Shown: positions 36,255-45,390, numbered from the stretch's first letter. The stretch: 64,000 bases of DNA from JABDKJ01 sp964609215 (GCA_964609215.1 CAZSQZ010000016.1:1-64000); one strand, 5' to 3'. Numbers and translations: made by a program. Notes: generated from the sequence alone by a model not told the origin.

Positions 36255-37127
36255 ATGACTGGAAAATCTGTATTTGTCATATTACTTTTTCTGCTTTGGT
36301 GTGTCTTTTCAACTTGGTACTACAATTGCAAAATCAAAGGGCTTTGTGGAGATACAATAAGCACCACTCAAGAAATTGAAAAACAAGATAATGAAGCAAT
36401 GCAGGAAGCTATGAAAGCAGACAGCTTGCAAAAACCTACTGACACTCCCGTATATAATGGGGTTAGGTTTCTTTGGAATAGTGATTCATCTCAAGTTGTA
36501 AATATCAGCTCTTACCTGCAAGAGAATATAATAGGGAATTTAGGTTCAGAGGAAAAGGTTTTAATTACTGGAAAGTATTTCACCACTGAAAATTATTCTG
36601 GAGAATATGAAAATTTAGGATTTGCCCGGGCGCGTGATGTAAAAAAATACCTTGAGGAATTTATTGGTGAAGATAGAATGGAGTTTTCTAGTGAAATAGA
36701 AGAAAATGATTCTAGCCTTACCGAAACGATGAATCTAGTTTCCATTAAAACCATTTTACCCGAAAAAGAATTGGAAGTCGCCAAAAGAGATGGCAAAGTG
36801 CTCATTTATTTTGACTCGAATTCTGATAATCCAATTTTCGGTGATGGTGTAATTCGTTTTTTAGATGAAATTGCACAAACACTTTTAAATGATAAGTATA
36901 AAAGCATTAGAGCAACAGGTTATACGGATGAAATTGGCAATCCTAAAAACAATTATTATATGGGATTGCACAGAGCAACTGCCGTGAAGGATTATTTGAT
37001 ATCAAAAGGCTGCAATCCTAACCAAATTGAATTAAAATCGTATGGTGAGTATAGACCAGTTGCTGAAAATAGCACAGAGGAAGGAAGAGCGAAGAATAGA
37101 AGAGTAGAAATAAAATTGAATTATTAA
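36255..37127 (+). CDS. OmpA-family protein with N-terminal membrane anchor
   Basis: 290 residues. A single N-terminal hydrophobic segment (VFVILLFLLWCVFSTWYY) is followed by a first, OmpA-like domain of weak similarity (ITGKYFTTENYSGEYENLGFA). The canonical OmpA C-terminal peptidoglycan-binding domain spans residues ~180-290: YFDSNSDNP, ATGYTDEIGNPKNNYYMGLH, RATAVKDYLISKGC, GRAKNRRVEI. It probably tethers the envelope to peptidoglycan. The helix-hairpin-helix gene follows 15 bases later, so they are likely co-transcribed. Confidence 0.87.
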   Translation: MTGKSVFVILLFLLWCVFSTWYYNCKIKGLCGDTISTTQEIEKQDNEAMQEAMKADSLQKPTDTPVYNGVRFLWNSDSSQVVNISSYLQENIIGNLGSEEKVLITGKYFTTENYSGEYENLGFARARDVKKYLEEFIGEDRMEFSSEIEENDSSLTETMNLVSIKTILPEKELEVAKRDGKVLIYFDSNSDNPIFGDGVIRFLDEIAQTLLNDKYKSIRATGYTDEIGNPKNNYYMGLHRATAVKDYLISKGCNPNQIELKSYGEYRPVAENSTEEGRAKNRRVEIKLNY

Positions 37128-37142
37128 AATAATATAAGCGTT

Positions 37143-37889
37143 ATGATAGACCAATCTACACTTGCGGGATCTACCTTGGAAATACTGTCTTTACTGGCCG
37201 TAGCATTTCTTTTAGGGTATCTTCTAAAATTGTTAATGGGTAACAAGTGGAAGTCTTTGTACAAAAGTCAGGAAGAAGAAAACCTTAAGCTCACTAATGT
37301 TTGTGCATCAAATAATTCAAAGATTAAAAGCTTAGAGGACAGTAATAATTTCTTGAGATCTGAACTTGAAAAGTCCAAGAAAACAAAACCGGCATTTACT
37401 GCTCCTATTGCACCAAAAGTTAATACTCCAGCTTCAACATCAAACGGCAAAGTAGAGGTTAAAGCTCCACAAACTATTGCTAAAGTAAAAGCTCCTGCTG
37501 TTTCTGTTCCAGACAAAAAAGTAGTTACTCAGACTTTGAAAAGCAGTACGAACAGTTCTATTAAAAAGACGAGTTCCAAAACAGCAGCAAGCAAGGCAAG
37601 TGCTAAACCGAAAGCCGCTCCTAAAAAGTCAACTAAAAAAGACGACTTAAAGAAAATTGAAGGAATAGGCCCTAAAATTGAGCAAATCTTTAATAAAGCT
37701 GGTTTAAAATCTTTTGAAGATGTTGCAGGATCAACTCCGACAAAGTTGAAAAAGATTCTTAGCGAAGCAGGACCACGTTATAAAATGCATGATCCTAAGA
37801 CTTGGCCAAGACAGGCTAAGTTAGCATCAAGTGGCAACTGGAAAAGGTTAAAAACACTTCAAGATTCATTAAAAGGAGGAAGAGCTTAG
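37143..37889 (+). CDS. Membrane-anchored helix-hairpin-helix protein with Lys/Ala-rich linker
   Basis: 248 residues. An N-terminal membrane helix (LEILSLLAVAFLLGYLLKLLM), a short coiled coil (ENLKLTNVCASNNSKIKSLE), a Lys/Ala/Ser/Pro-rich low-complexity linker of about 90 residues, and a C-terminal helix-hairpin-helix domain (DDLKKIEGIGPKIEQIFNKA, then GLKSFEDVAG). This C-terminal domain occurs in 'flap endonuclease-like' COG3743 proteins, though nuclease activity is not established. The layout suggests tethering of DNA or another acidic ligand to the membrane (inference). The 177 bases after it up to the clpB region hold no gene. Confidence 0.8.
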   Translation: MIDQSTLAGSTLEILSLLAVAFLLGYLLKLLMGNKWKSLYKSQEEENLKLTNVCASNNSKIKSLEDSNNFLRSELEKSKKTKPAFTAPIAPKVNTPASTSNGKVEVKAPQTIAKVKAPAVSVPDKKVVTQTLKSSTNSSIKKTSSKTAASKASAKPKAAPKKSTKKDDLKKIEGIGPKIEQIFNKAGLKSFEDVAGSTPTKLKKILSEAGPRYKMHDPKTWPRQAKLASSGNWKRLKTLQDSLKGGRA

Positions 37890-37979
37890 TTCCAAACTCT
37901 TCTTAAGTTTTATCTTATTTTTCTGACTATTCGACAGGTAAAATCTGTTCAGCATGTCAATTTTTCACTCCTTGCAAAA

Positions 37980-38014
37980 TCAGTTAACCATCCTATATAA
38001 CTGATTAACAGTTG
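37980..38014. promoter_or_regulatory. Clustered TCAGTTA/TAACTGA half sites upstream of clpB
   Basis: TCAGTTA (37980-37986) and TAACTGA (37998-38004) form a perfect 7-bp inverted repeat with an 11-base spacer. A third related half site (TTAACAGTT, 38005-38013) directly follows, making AACTG-ATTAA-CAGTT a second palindrome. The block lies 70-110 bases before clpB. It may be a stress-regulator operator; no known consensus was matched. Confidence 0.35.
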
Positions 38015-38086
38015 TTTAATTCATTTTTCATTTTCTAGTCTCCATTCGGCTTCTTTTTTGATGCTATGCTAACGAAAGCAAAAAAG

Positions 38087-40714
38087 ATGGATTTAAGCAA
38101 GTTAACAATACGCAGTCAGCAAGCTCTTCAGGAAGCGCAGCAATTGGCAATGAGTAAAGGTCAACAGCAAGTGGCAAATGCTCATATCCTTTCTGGAATT
38201 TTTACAGTAGATGAAAATGTATTGCCCTTTATATTAAATAAGCTCAACTTAAATGATGATCTCATTAGAAAAACCACTCAAAAGGTGGTAGAATCTTTTC
38301 CTAAGGTAAGTGGAGCCCAAGTTCAAATGTCTAGAAAAGCCTCAGAGACTTTGCAAAGAGCATTTATCAGAGCAAAGGAAATGAAAGATGAATATGTCTC
38401 CATAGAACATCTCCTTCTAGGTCTATTTGATGTGAAAGATGAAATAAGCCAAATGCTTAAAGATGCTGGCATGAACGGTAAAGATCTAATGAATGCCATA
38501 AATGATTTAAGAAATGGCACAAACGTTACTTCAAGCAATCAGGAAGAAACCTATAATGCTCTTAAAAAATATGGTATTGATTTAGTTGACCAAGCCACCA
38601 AAGGAAAACTGGATCCAGTAATTGGTAGAGATGAAGAAATTAGACGTGTACTTCAAATCCTAACTAGAAGAACAAAAAACAACCCTATACTTATTGGTGA
38701 ACCTGGAGTGGGAAAAACGGCTATAGCAGAAGGCTTGGCACACAGAATTTTGAATGGAGACGTTCCTGATAATCTTAAAAATAAACGTCTTTTTGCTTTA
38801 GATATGGGAGCTCTTATTGCAGGAGCAAAATTTAAGGGAGAATTTGAAGAAAGGTTGAAGGCGGTAATCAAAGAAGTGGTTTCTGCTGATGGAAATATCA
38901 TTTTGTTCATTGATGAAATTCACACCTTGGTGGGTGCAGGCGGAGGACAAGGCGCAATGGATGCTGCAAATATTTTAAAGCCCGCATTAGCAAGAGGAGA
39001 ACTTCGCGCAATTGGTGCTACTACCCTAAACGAGTATCAAAAATACTTTGAAAAAGACAAAGCGTTAGAAAGACGTTTTCAAAAAGTATTGATAGATGAA
39101 CCAGACCGGGAATCTGCTATTTCCATACTTAGAGGATTAAAGGAAAAGTATGAAACGCATCATAAAGTTCAAATTAAAGATGAAGCTATCATTGCTTCCG
39201 TAGATCTTTCACAGAGGTATATTACCGAGCGTTTCCTTCCAGATAAAGCAATTGACCTAATAGATGAGGCTGCGAGTAAATTAAGAATGGAAATCAATTC
39301 AAAGCCTGTTGAATTGGATGAGATAGAAAGAAAAATCATGCAATTGGAAATCGAGAGAGAAGCCATCAAAAGAGAAAATGATGAAGAGAAGATGGAATCT
39401 CTCAATAAATCACTCGGAGAACTATCCGATGAAAGAGCAGATTTAAGAGCCAAATGGGAAAGTGAGAAAAGTGTTATTGAATCTATTCAATCTGCAAAAG
39501 AAGAAATAGAGCAATTGAAGTTTGAAGCAGAACAAGCCGAGAGAACAGGAGATTTTGGAAGAGTTGCTGAAATAAGATACGGTCTGATAAAAGAATTGGA
39601 AAGCAAATTAGACACCAACAAAATAGAACTTGCTGAAATGCAAAGCAAAAGCAAGATGATAAAGGAAGAAGTAGATACCAATGAAATAGCTGAAGTAGTT
39701 GCGAGTTGGACCGGTATTCCTGTGTCTAAAATGATAGAGAGTGAAAAGGCTAAGTTGCTAAGAATAGAAGAAGAACTTCATAAAAAAATAGTGGGTCAAG
39801 AAGCAGCTGTTACAGCAGTTGCAGATGCGGTGAGAAGAACTCGAGCTGGCTTACAAGATGCGGAAAAACCCATTGGATCTTTCATTTTCATGGGAACCAC
39901 AGGTGTAGGAAAAACAGAATTAGCAAAGGCATTAAGTGCTTATCTATTCAACGATGAAAATGCAATGACCAGAATAGATATGAGTGAGTATCAAGAACAG
40001 CATGCGGTAAGTAGATTGGTTGGTGCTCCTCCAGGATATGTCGGTTATGAGGAAGGTGGACAATTGACCGAAGCGGTCAGAAGAAAACCTTATTCCGTAA
40101 TTCTTCTTGACGAAATTGAAAAAGCTCATCCTGATGTTTACAACATTCTCTTGCAAGTCTTAGACGATGGTATCTTGACAGATAACAAAGGAAGAACAGT
40201 CAACTTCAAAAACACCATCATCATTATGACCAGCAATATTGGTTCGGATCTTATTCAGGCCAATTTCGAAAAAATAGGGAGTGATTTTGACAAAGAAAAA
40301 TTCATCACCAAAACCAATTATGAGATCAATGAATTGTTGAAGAGGGCAGTAAAACCTGAATTCTATAATAGAATTGATGAAGTTATCATGTTCAATCCTC
40401 TAGGGAAAAAAGAAATAGAAGAAATCTTACATCTGCAAATTGGGCAGTTGAATCAAAGATTGGCTTCCAACCAGTTGAAGCTAATCGCTTCAGATGAAGC
40501 CATTGATCATCTTGCTGAAATTGGCTTTGAACCACAGTTTGGTGCTAGACCCATCAAGAGGGTTATTCAAAAAGAAATAATGAACGAACTCTCCAAGAAA
40601 CTACTTTCTGGAGAAGTTGAAAAAGGACAGAATCTGGTACTAGATGTTTTCGATGGAAAAATAGTTTTTCGAAAACCTGTTAAAGAAGAAGAAGTAGAAA
40701 AACTGAAACGGTAG
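38087..40714 (+). CDS. clpB: ATP-dependent disaggregase ClpB
   Basis: 875 residues from ATG 38087 (MDLSKLTIRSQQALQEAQ is the family N-terminus; an upstream ATG at 38066 adds seven residues and is less likely). Domain order: double Clp-N domain, AAA-1 with Walker A GEPGVGKTAIAEG near residue 205 and IDEIHTLVGAGGGQG, the coiled-coil M domain, AAA-2 with Walker A GTTGVGKTELAKAL near residue 602, and the C-terminal D2-small domain. No ClpP-binding IGF loop was seen. With DnaK it rescues aggregated proteins after heat stress. Confidence 0.97.
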   Translation: MDLSKLTIRSQQALQEAQQLAMSKGQQQVANAHILSGIFTVDENVLPFILNKLNLNDDLIRKTTQKVVESFPKVSGAQVQMSRKASETLQRAFIRAKEMKDEYVSIEHLLLGLFDVKDEISQMLKDAGMNGKDLMNAINDLRNGTNVTSSNQEETYNALKKYGIDLVDQATKGKLDPVIGRDEEIRRVLQILTRRTKNNPILIGEPGVGKTAIAEGLAHRILNGDVPDNLKNKRLFALDMGALIAGAKFKGEFEERLKAVIKEVVSADGNIILFIDEIHTLVGAGGGQGAMDAANILKPALARGELRAIGATTLNEYQKYFEKDKALERRFQKVLIDEPDRESAISILRGLKEKYETHHKVQIKDEAIIASVDLSQRYITERFLPDKAIDLIDEAASKLRMEINSKPVELDEIERKIMQLEIEREAIKRENDEEKMESLNKSLGELSDERADLRAKWESEKSVIESIQSAKEEIEQLKFEAEQAERTGDFGRVAEIRYGLIKELESKLDTNKIELAEMQSKSKMIKEEVDTNEIAEVVASWTGIPVSKMIESEKAKLLRIEEELHKKIVGQEAAVTAVADAVRRTRAGLQDAEKPIGSFIFMGTTGVGKTELAKALSAYLFNDENAMTRIDMSEYQEQHAVSRLVGAPPGYVGYEEGGQLTEAVRRKPYSVILLDEIEKAHPDVYNILLQVLDDGILTDNKGRTVNFKNTIIIMTSNIGSDLIQANFEKIGSDFDKEKFITKTNYEINELLKRAVKPEFYNRIDEVIMFNPLGKKEIEEILHLQIGQLNQRLASNQLKLIASDEAIDHLAEIGFEPQFGARPIKRVIQKEIMNELSKKLLSGEVEKGQNLVLDVFDGKIVFRKPVKEEEVEKLKR

Positions 40715-40719
40715 TTTGG

Positions 40720-40770
40720 GTTAATAGTTGATAATTAGGAACTAGGAACCAGGAACTACTAACTATTAAC
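40720..40770. repeat. Inverted repeat enclosing three tandem 7-mers after clpB
   Basis: GTTAATAGTT (40720-40729) and AACTATTAAC (40761-40770) form a perfect 10-bp inverted repeat. The loop contains GGAACTA-GGAACCA-GGAACTA (40738-40758), three head-to-tail 7-base units. The block starts 6 bases after the clpB stop codon. There is no T-run, so it is not a standard terminator; it may be a palindromic intergenic repeat of a family present elsewhere in the genome. Confidence 0.6.
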
Positions 40771-40812
40771 TAACAACTAGTATTTTGTTTAAATTCGAGA
40801 AAAAATAAGATT

Positions 40813-41676
40813 ATGAAATTTTTACTCAACTTTCTTTTTATGGCTCTAAGTGCATTGCCTTTATTTTCACAAACTTCCATTTGGCAGGTTGAAGGTAATG
40901 GCACAACACTTTATATCGGAGGCACGGTTCATGTTCTCAGTAAGGCAGACTATCCTCTTCCTAAAGAATACGATGAGGTATATTCAAAAGCTGAGGAATT
41001 GGTGTTTGAAGCAGATATTGCAGCAATGTCAGATCCAACATTAGCGGGGCAAATCATGATGAGTAGTATGTATACTGATGATAGAACTTTGAGCTCAGTA
41101 TTAAATGAAGAATCCTATTCGAAACTTTCAAAAGAATGCAAAAAGGCGGGAATAGATATTAAAAAGATGGAGAAGCTTAAACCATCTATGGTTATTCTTA
41201 CACTAACTATGATGAGTCTTCAAGATATGGGGATTGGCGAAGAAGGAGTAGATCAAAAATTCTATTCAAAAGCTAAAGAAGATGGTAAAGACCTAGACTT
41301 TTTTGAAACGGTTAAAGAACAGGTGAATATGATTACCAGTATGGGGGAAGGAAATGAAAGTGAGTATGTACTGCATTCACTTAATGACCTTAAAGATACG
41401 GAAGACATGATGACGGAGATCTTGGCAGACTGGAAAAAAGGCACTTCTGGAATCATTAATGAGACATTGGATGAAATGAAAAAGGATTATCCAAACATAT
41501 ATAAGACCCTTGTTTTGGATAGAAATAATGCCTGGATGCCTAAGATAGATAGCTTTCTTGAAGATAAAGATGTGGAATTCATTCTTGTGGGAACCCTTCA
41601 CTTACATGGAAGTGATGGACTTATAACGCAACTTAAGAATAAAGGCTATAACGTTGTTCAATACCAAGCCCCATAA
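40813..41676 (+). CDS. TraB/GumN family exported protein
   Basis: 287 residues with a signal peptide (LNFLFMALSALPLFSQ). The two hallmark motifs of the TraB/GumN (Tiki-like) family are present: GGTVHVLSKADYPLP near the start, and LVGTLHLHGSDGL near the end, with VFEADI between. Related Tiki proteins are metalloproteases using these GxxH and Glu motifs; the bacterial function is not settled. The gap to the following amidohydrolase gene is 42 bases. Confidence 0.9.
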   Translation: MKFLLNFLFMALSALPLFSQTSIWQVEGNGTTLYIGGTVHVLSKADYPLPKEYDEVYSKAEELVFEADIAAMSDPTLAGQIMMSSMYTDDRTLSSVLNEESYSKLSKECKKAGIDIKKMEKLKPSMVILTLTMMSLQDMGIGEEGVDQKFYSKAKEDGKDLDFFETVKEQVNMITSMGEGNESEYVLHSLNDLKDTEDMMTEILADWKKGTSGIINETLDEMKKDYPNIYKTLVLDRNNAWMPKIDSFLEDKDVEFILVGTLHLHGSDGLITQLKNKGYNVVQYQAP

Positions 41677-41718
41677 ACCTCAAAAGTGAATGAATATCTC
41701 TTAATTTAGCGATCAATT

Positions 41719-42801
41719 ATGAGAATAAACGGACATTCACATTTATTGCCTTATCCTGAAGACATTCCTTCTTTCATGAAGGATAAGGAAATTTTCTGGG
41801 TAGATCAAGAGCGAAAGCATATGCTACAAAAAGGCTGGAAAAGGCCTGTAACAGACTCTAGTTTTTTCTTGACCGAAAAACTGGAATGGATGGAGAAAAA
41901 CAAAATAGATCACGCAGTAGTTCTAAATCTTTCTCAGTTATATGGCAATGGCCTTCGCTTGGAGGAAATGAAAAAAGTACTTCGTTTCCAAAACGATTTC
42001 AATGCTAAGGTCCAACAAGATCATCCCGAAAAATTTACTTGCGGTTTTGTTTTGCACTGTGGTTTTGTTCAAGGTGCACTCTGGGAAATGGAAAGATGTG
42101 TGGAAGAACTGGGCTTGAAAGTGCTCTGTCTACCTACGCACTTTATGGACTCCATTGGAACCTGGCGTTGTATTTTTGATGAGGATATAGAACCCATTCT
42201 CGAACTTGCGAATAAATATAAATTAGCCGTTGAAATTCATCCTTACGATGGAGATAAGTTCATTCAATTAGAAAATACAGCATGGCGTTTTCATTTGGTG
42301 TGGATGCTCGCTCAATGTGCAGATGCTTATCACTTTTATACACTCAAAGGCTATCAGGAAAAATATCCTGAACTGAGAGTCTGTTTTGCACATGGTGGAC
42401 AATTGGCGCAAATGAATCTGGGAAGAAGAATTCAAGGCTTTGATGGCCGTCCAGATCTTTTTGAAGGAATGACTCACCCCAGAAAAGCAGTAGGTCACCA
42501 AAACATCTATTTTGATACGCTTGTGCATGACACCTTTTCCCTTGAGTTGATGGTTAAGAGATTGAACGGTACGGATCAAATCATTGTAGGATTAGATGAT
42601 CCCTACCCTTTGGGCGAAATGGAAAGCGAACCACAATCCTCCTACCCCGGAAAGTTAATAGACTTAGCTGTAGATGAAGAAATTTTAAGCAGTTCTCAAA
42701 GGGATGAACTTTGGTACGATAATGTTCTCAGGTGGATGGGAGCAGATAGAGATGAGAGCTTGAGAAAAAGGCTGGGCATAGAAAGCCTTAGCCAAGCATA
42801 A
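41719..42801 (+). CDS. Amidohydrolase-2 family protein (ACMSD-like)
   Basis: 360 residues of the amidohydrolase_2 group that includes aminocarboxymuconate-semialdehyde decarboxylase. The N-terminal HxH is INGHSHLLPYP; further probable metal or active-site residues are in VEIHPYDG, CFAHGGQLAQMN and GLDDPYPLG (Asp). All appear intact, unlike in the dihydroorotase homologue in this window. A role in aromatic-acid or tryptophan/kynurenine breakdown is possible but no pathway neighbours are present. It precedes a small gene by 33 bases. Confidence 0.85.
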   Translation: MRINGHSHLLPYPEDIPSFMKDKEIFWVDQERKHMLQKGWKRPVTDSSFFLTEKLEWMEKNKIDHAVVLNLSQLYGNGLRLEEMKKVLRFQNDFNAKVQQDHPEKFTCGFVLHCGFVQGALWEMERCVEELGLKVLCLPTHFMDSIGTWRCIFDEDIEPILELANKYKLAVEIHPYDGDKFIQLENTAWRFHLVWMLAQCADAYHFYTLKGYQEKYPELRVCFAHGGQLAQMNLGRRIQGFDGRPDLFEGMTHPRKAVGHQNIYFDTLVHDTFSLELMVKRLNGTDQIIVGLDDPYPLGEMESEPQSSYPGKLIDLAVDEEILSSSQRDELWYDNVLRWMGADRDESLRKRLGIESLSQA

Positions 42802-42834
42802 CAAGATTTTTAATCTTATTAAAACAGCATTTCT

Positions 42835-43281
42835 CTGAAAATCATTGACCTCAATAAGCCAAAATGGAAAGGCTTCTTTACCTATAGTGAAGGTCCACTC
42901 GTTTATGATCCTGCTGATAAAGTAGCATTTGAAATGGAAATTGTTTTTGACCAAAATTCATTTCAAGGATATCATAAAGATGAAGAATCAAAAGACCTTT
43001 TTACGGAGGCTGTTATTGTAAATGGTTTCATTGAAGAGGATAGAATAAGTTTCATTGTCAAGTACCCTTATGAATATTATGAAGATGAGGAAACAGGAGA
43101 ATTGAGGGTAAACTATGAAAAGGAGCATCCGGGTGGTGAATATATAGGCAAATATGATCCAATAAGCAAAAAATATAAAGGCCATTGGAGCCTATTATTA
43201 GAGGAAGAAGAAAAGGGCTTGTTTCAAGATGATTATTTTGAAGTATATATAAAAGGCTATTGGGAAATGTGGAGGGTTTAG
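42835..43281 (+). CDS. Small acidic protein of unknown function, non-ATG start
   Basis: 148 residues if read from CTG 42835. The frame opens after TAA at 42820 and has no ATG before 42934; the upstream 33 codons encode a sensible protein N-terminus (KIIDLNKPKWKGFFTYSEG, YDPADKVAFEME), which suggests that ATG 42934 is internal. Either CTG or ATT (42829) is used, or the start codon has been lost. The protein is acidic and beta-rich with aromatic residues (YPYEYYEDEETGELRVNYE), without an export signal. Function is not recognised. Confidence 0.6.
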   Translation: MKIIDLNKPKWKGFFTYSEGPLVYDPADKVAFEMEIVFDQNSFQGYHKDEESKDLFTEAVIVNGFIEEDRISFIVKYPYEYYEDEETGELRVNYEKEHPGGEYIGKYDPISKKYKGHWSLLLEEEEKGLFQDDYFEVYIKGYWEMWRV

Positions 43282-43355
43282 AATAATGTAGCTTCACCAT
43301 TTTTTGGGACAGTTATAACTCAGCATGAGCATAAATTAAGTTCGTAAACGGTATA

Positions 43356-43634
43356 ATGAAAAAACCAATTTCAATAGTATTATCCTTTCTAATCACCATA
43401 TTACTTCTAAGGGAATTATTGAGATTTCTATGCGGAGATTATGCAACTAGCCTAATTCCAGGATATAGCTTAAGCATTTACCCCAATGAATGGATGCTGA
43501 CAATAACTACTTTAGCAATTCTGTTCATTTCATTATTGATTATTGGATTATTTAAATTAATTCAAAAGACAATAGATAAGTTAATTTGTAAGCTTAAAAG
43601 AAATGATACTTCAACAAGAACTGGAGATGATTAG
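43356..43634 (+). CDS. Small two-helix membrane protein, unknown function
   Basis: 92 residues with two hydrophobic helices (SIVLSFLITILLLRELLRFL and WMLTITTLAILFISLLIIGL) and a basic C-terminal tail (KLKRNDTSTRTGDD). No family was recognised. The surrounding DNA is AT-rich and the neighbours are also unassigned, consistent with accessory DNA. Confidence 0.6.
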   Translation: MKKPISIVLSFLITILLLRELLRFLCGDYATSLIPGYSLSIYPNEWMLTITTLAILFISLLIIGLFKLIQKTIDKLICKLKRNDTSTRTGDD

Positions 43635-43698
43635 AAGATTAGTAAGGTATTTCAATTTAATAATACCGATATGAGTCTTTAGCGAAAACAAGTAAATT

Positions 43699-44202
43699 AT
43701 GATAAGATTGATTATTGACAAACTTGGAAATGGACACAATGATCTCTTTTTAAAAATTGACTTGGTACCAAGTTATTTAAAAATAGCAGACAGCTACTAT
43801 TTATTTGACTTTTTAGAAATTAATGATTCACAAATTGAAAAACAGAGAACCAGTGCAGATTCAATTTTGCCTTTTGGTGTAATAAAACTTATCGACTATT
43901 GGACTGAAAGAATAAAATCCATTGAAAAAGGACAAATAAAATTTATTCCATTTGACCTATGGGATGAATATATAGGTGGGTTATTATTTGAGAAAGTAAA
44001 AAACGGATATAAAGTAAAACTTACCTCCACCGACAAAATTCACGGATATGAAATTTGCAAGTCAAATCTTGACAAGCAAATTCAAGAAAAAGAATTGACT
44101 TTTAAAGAAGTTGAAAAAACAGAATGGCAAATAAGTGAACAAGCACTATTTGATGGGTTTGAATGGAGTAAAAGTGAGCTAGGCCCCAAACACTTTAAAT
44201 AG
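43699..44202 (+). CDS. Hypothetical cytoplasmic protein
   Basis: 167 residues with no signal peptide or membrane segment. It starts IRLIIDKLGNGHNDLFLKID and later contains FIPFDLWDEYIGGLLFEKVK and a C-terminal FDGFEWSKSELGPKHFK. It is acidic with alternating beta and helical segments. I do not recognise it. It sits four bases before a membrane-protein gene, so the two form a likely pair. Size and acidity are reminiscent of immunity proteins, but no toxin gene is adjacent and I do not claim that function. Confidence 0.6.
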   Translation: MIRLIIDKLGNGHNDLFLKIDLVPSYLKIADSYYLFDFLEINDSQIEKQRTSADSILPFGVIKLIDYWTERIKSIEKGQIKFIPFDLWDEYIGGLLFEKVKNGYKVKLTSTDKIHGYEICKSNLDKQIQEKELTFKEVEKTEWQISEQALFDGFEWSKSELGPKHFK

Positions 44203-44206
44203 TTAT

Positions 44207-44734
44207 ATGAAAAACTGGTTTAAAATACTTATACCACTTGTAATTATTGACTTCTTAATCATAAGATATTGTTTTTTATATAATGATCCAGATCCTAGTT
44301 CAGCTATTGTTATTATTATTTTGGTACCAGGTGCATTAATTACAAACCTTATTATTGCTGCAGTTTTTTATTTCTTTAAAAGAATACAATTCTCTAAAAT
44401 ATTCTTTGCTAACTCGTTAATTGCATCAATAATGATGTATATATTATTCAATATTGGTAGTCAGCGATACTTGGACAAACGATACGAATCATGGTCATTC
44501 AAACTATCGAAAAACACATATCGTATCACAAGGCAAAAAATGAATAATCAATTCTATATCTTAGAGAGTACTAACCCAGGGTCATCATGGAGTTATATGG
44601 ATGGAACTTATAAAAAGTCTAGTAATGATTGGGTATTAAACGCTGACACTCTAATTATGAAAATCACTGAAAACAACTATTTAATAGGGTTTCCGAACTC
44701 AATAGATTCAATTAAAATGACAAAAATACGATAA
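44207..44734 (+). CDS. Hypothetical membrane protein
   Basis: 175 residues with three N-terminal transmembrane helices (ILIPLVIIDFLIIRYCFLY, AIVIIILVPGALITNLIIAA, FFANSLIASIMMYILFNIG) and a ~90-residue beta-rich extracytoplasmic domain (FYILESTNPGSSWSYMDGTY, NADTLIMKITENNYLIGF). No family recognised. It follows the previous hypothetical gene by four bases, suggesting a two-gene unit. Confidence 0.6.
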   Translation: MKNWFKILIPLVIIDFLIIRYCFLYNDPDPSSAIVIIILVPGALITNLIIAAVFYFFKRIQFSKIFFANSLIASIMMYILFNIGSQRYLDKRYESWSFKLSKNTYRITRQKMNNQFYILESTNPGSSWSYMDGTYKKSSNDWVLNADTLIMKITENNYLIGFPNSIDSIKMTKIR

Positions 44735-44826
44735 ACAGACTAATGATGATTAAGTTATATATTTTCTGGATGCATGGACACTTGATATACCATGTGCGCT
44801 AGATCTAACAATTGAAAACACCAACA

Positions 44827-45324
44827 ATGAACCACCAACCCAAAGACGGATTTCCTTACTATTTTGAATTGGTAAAAAGTAATTCATTGCTATCACTATT
44901 TCAGGAAATGCCCACTGTAGCAACCTTGAAAAACATAGATGAGGAAAAAGCAAGATTTAGGTATGAACCCAATAAATGGAGTATCAAACAAATAGTCGGG
45001 CATATCGCAGATCATGAAAGAATTAAAATATTTAGAGCTTTTCAATTAAGCAGAAATGAATATGTACAGCTTTGGGGATACGATCAAGAAGCTTTGATAA
45101 AAAATAGTCGCTTTGAGGAGCTTTCTCTACAGACATTGTTAACTGACTTTTCCAATGTAAGAAAGGCATCTATTAGTTTTGTTGAAGGGCTATCTCAGGA
45201 TCAATTGAAATTAAAATCTATGGCTCGACAATATGAAATTACCCTTGAAGAATTTCTAAGATCAATTATTGGGCACGAAAGACATCATGTAAATGTAATT
45301 CAAGAAAAATATCTAATGAAATAA
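44827..45324 (+). CDS. DinB-family protein
   Basis: 165 residues from ATG 44827 (a TTG five codons upstream is also open). It has the DinB four-helix bundle with the three metal-binding histidines expected of the family: first in IVGHIADHERI and the later pair in IIGHERHHVNVIQ. The WSIKQ segment before the first histidine is characteristic. DinB proteins include thiol-dependent transferases and enzymes of unknown role. A second, distinct DinB-like protein is encoded 66 bases downstream. Confidence 0.85.
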   Translation: MNHQPKDGFPYYFELVKSNSLLSLFQEMPTVATLKNIDEEKARFRYEPNKWSIKQIVGHIADHERIKIFRAFQLSRNEYVQLWGYDQEALIKNSRFEELSLQTLLTDFSNVRKASISFVEGLSQDQLKLKSMARQYEITLEEFLRSIIGHERHHVNVIQEKYLMK

Positions 45325-45390
45325 AACAGCAATACCAAAATGCAGCACAGCATAAAATATATACCTTAATATTGTATGAAAGCACAATAA

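Noticed and set aside
40738..40758. CRISPR-like tandem repeats
   Set aside because: Units are only 7 bases with no spacers and no cas genes; this is a short tandem repeat.
43699..44734. Toxin-antitoxin or toxin-immunity pair
   Set aside because: The sizes are suggestive, but no toxin fold, immunity family or export motif could be recognised.
44775..44800. GCATGG...CCATGTGC inverted repeat before the DinB gene
   Set aside because: The arms are short with a mismatch and lie in a very AT-rich gap; not distinguishable from chance.
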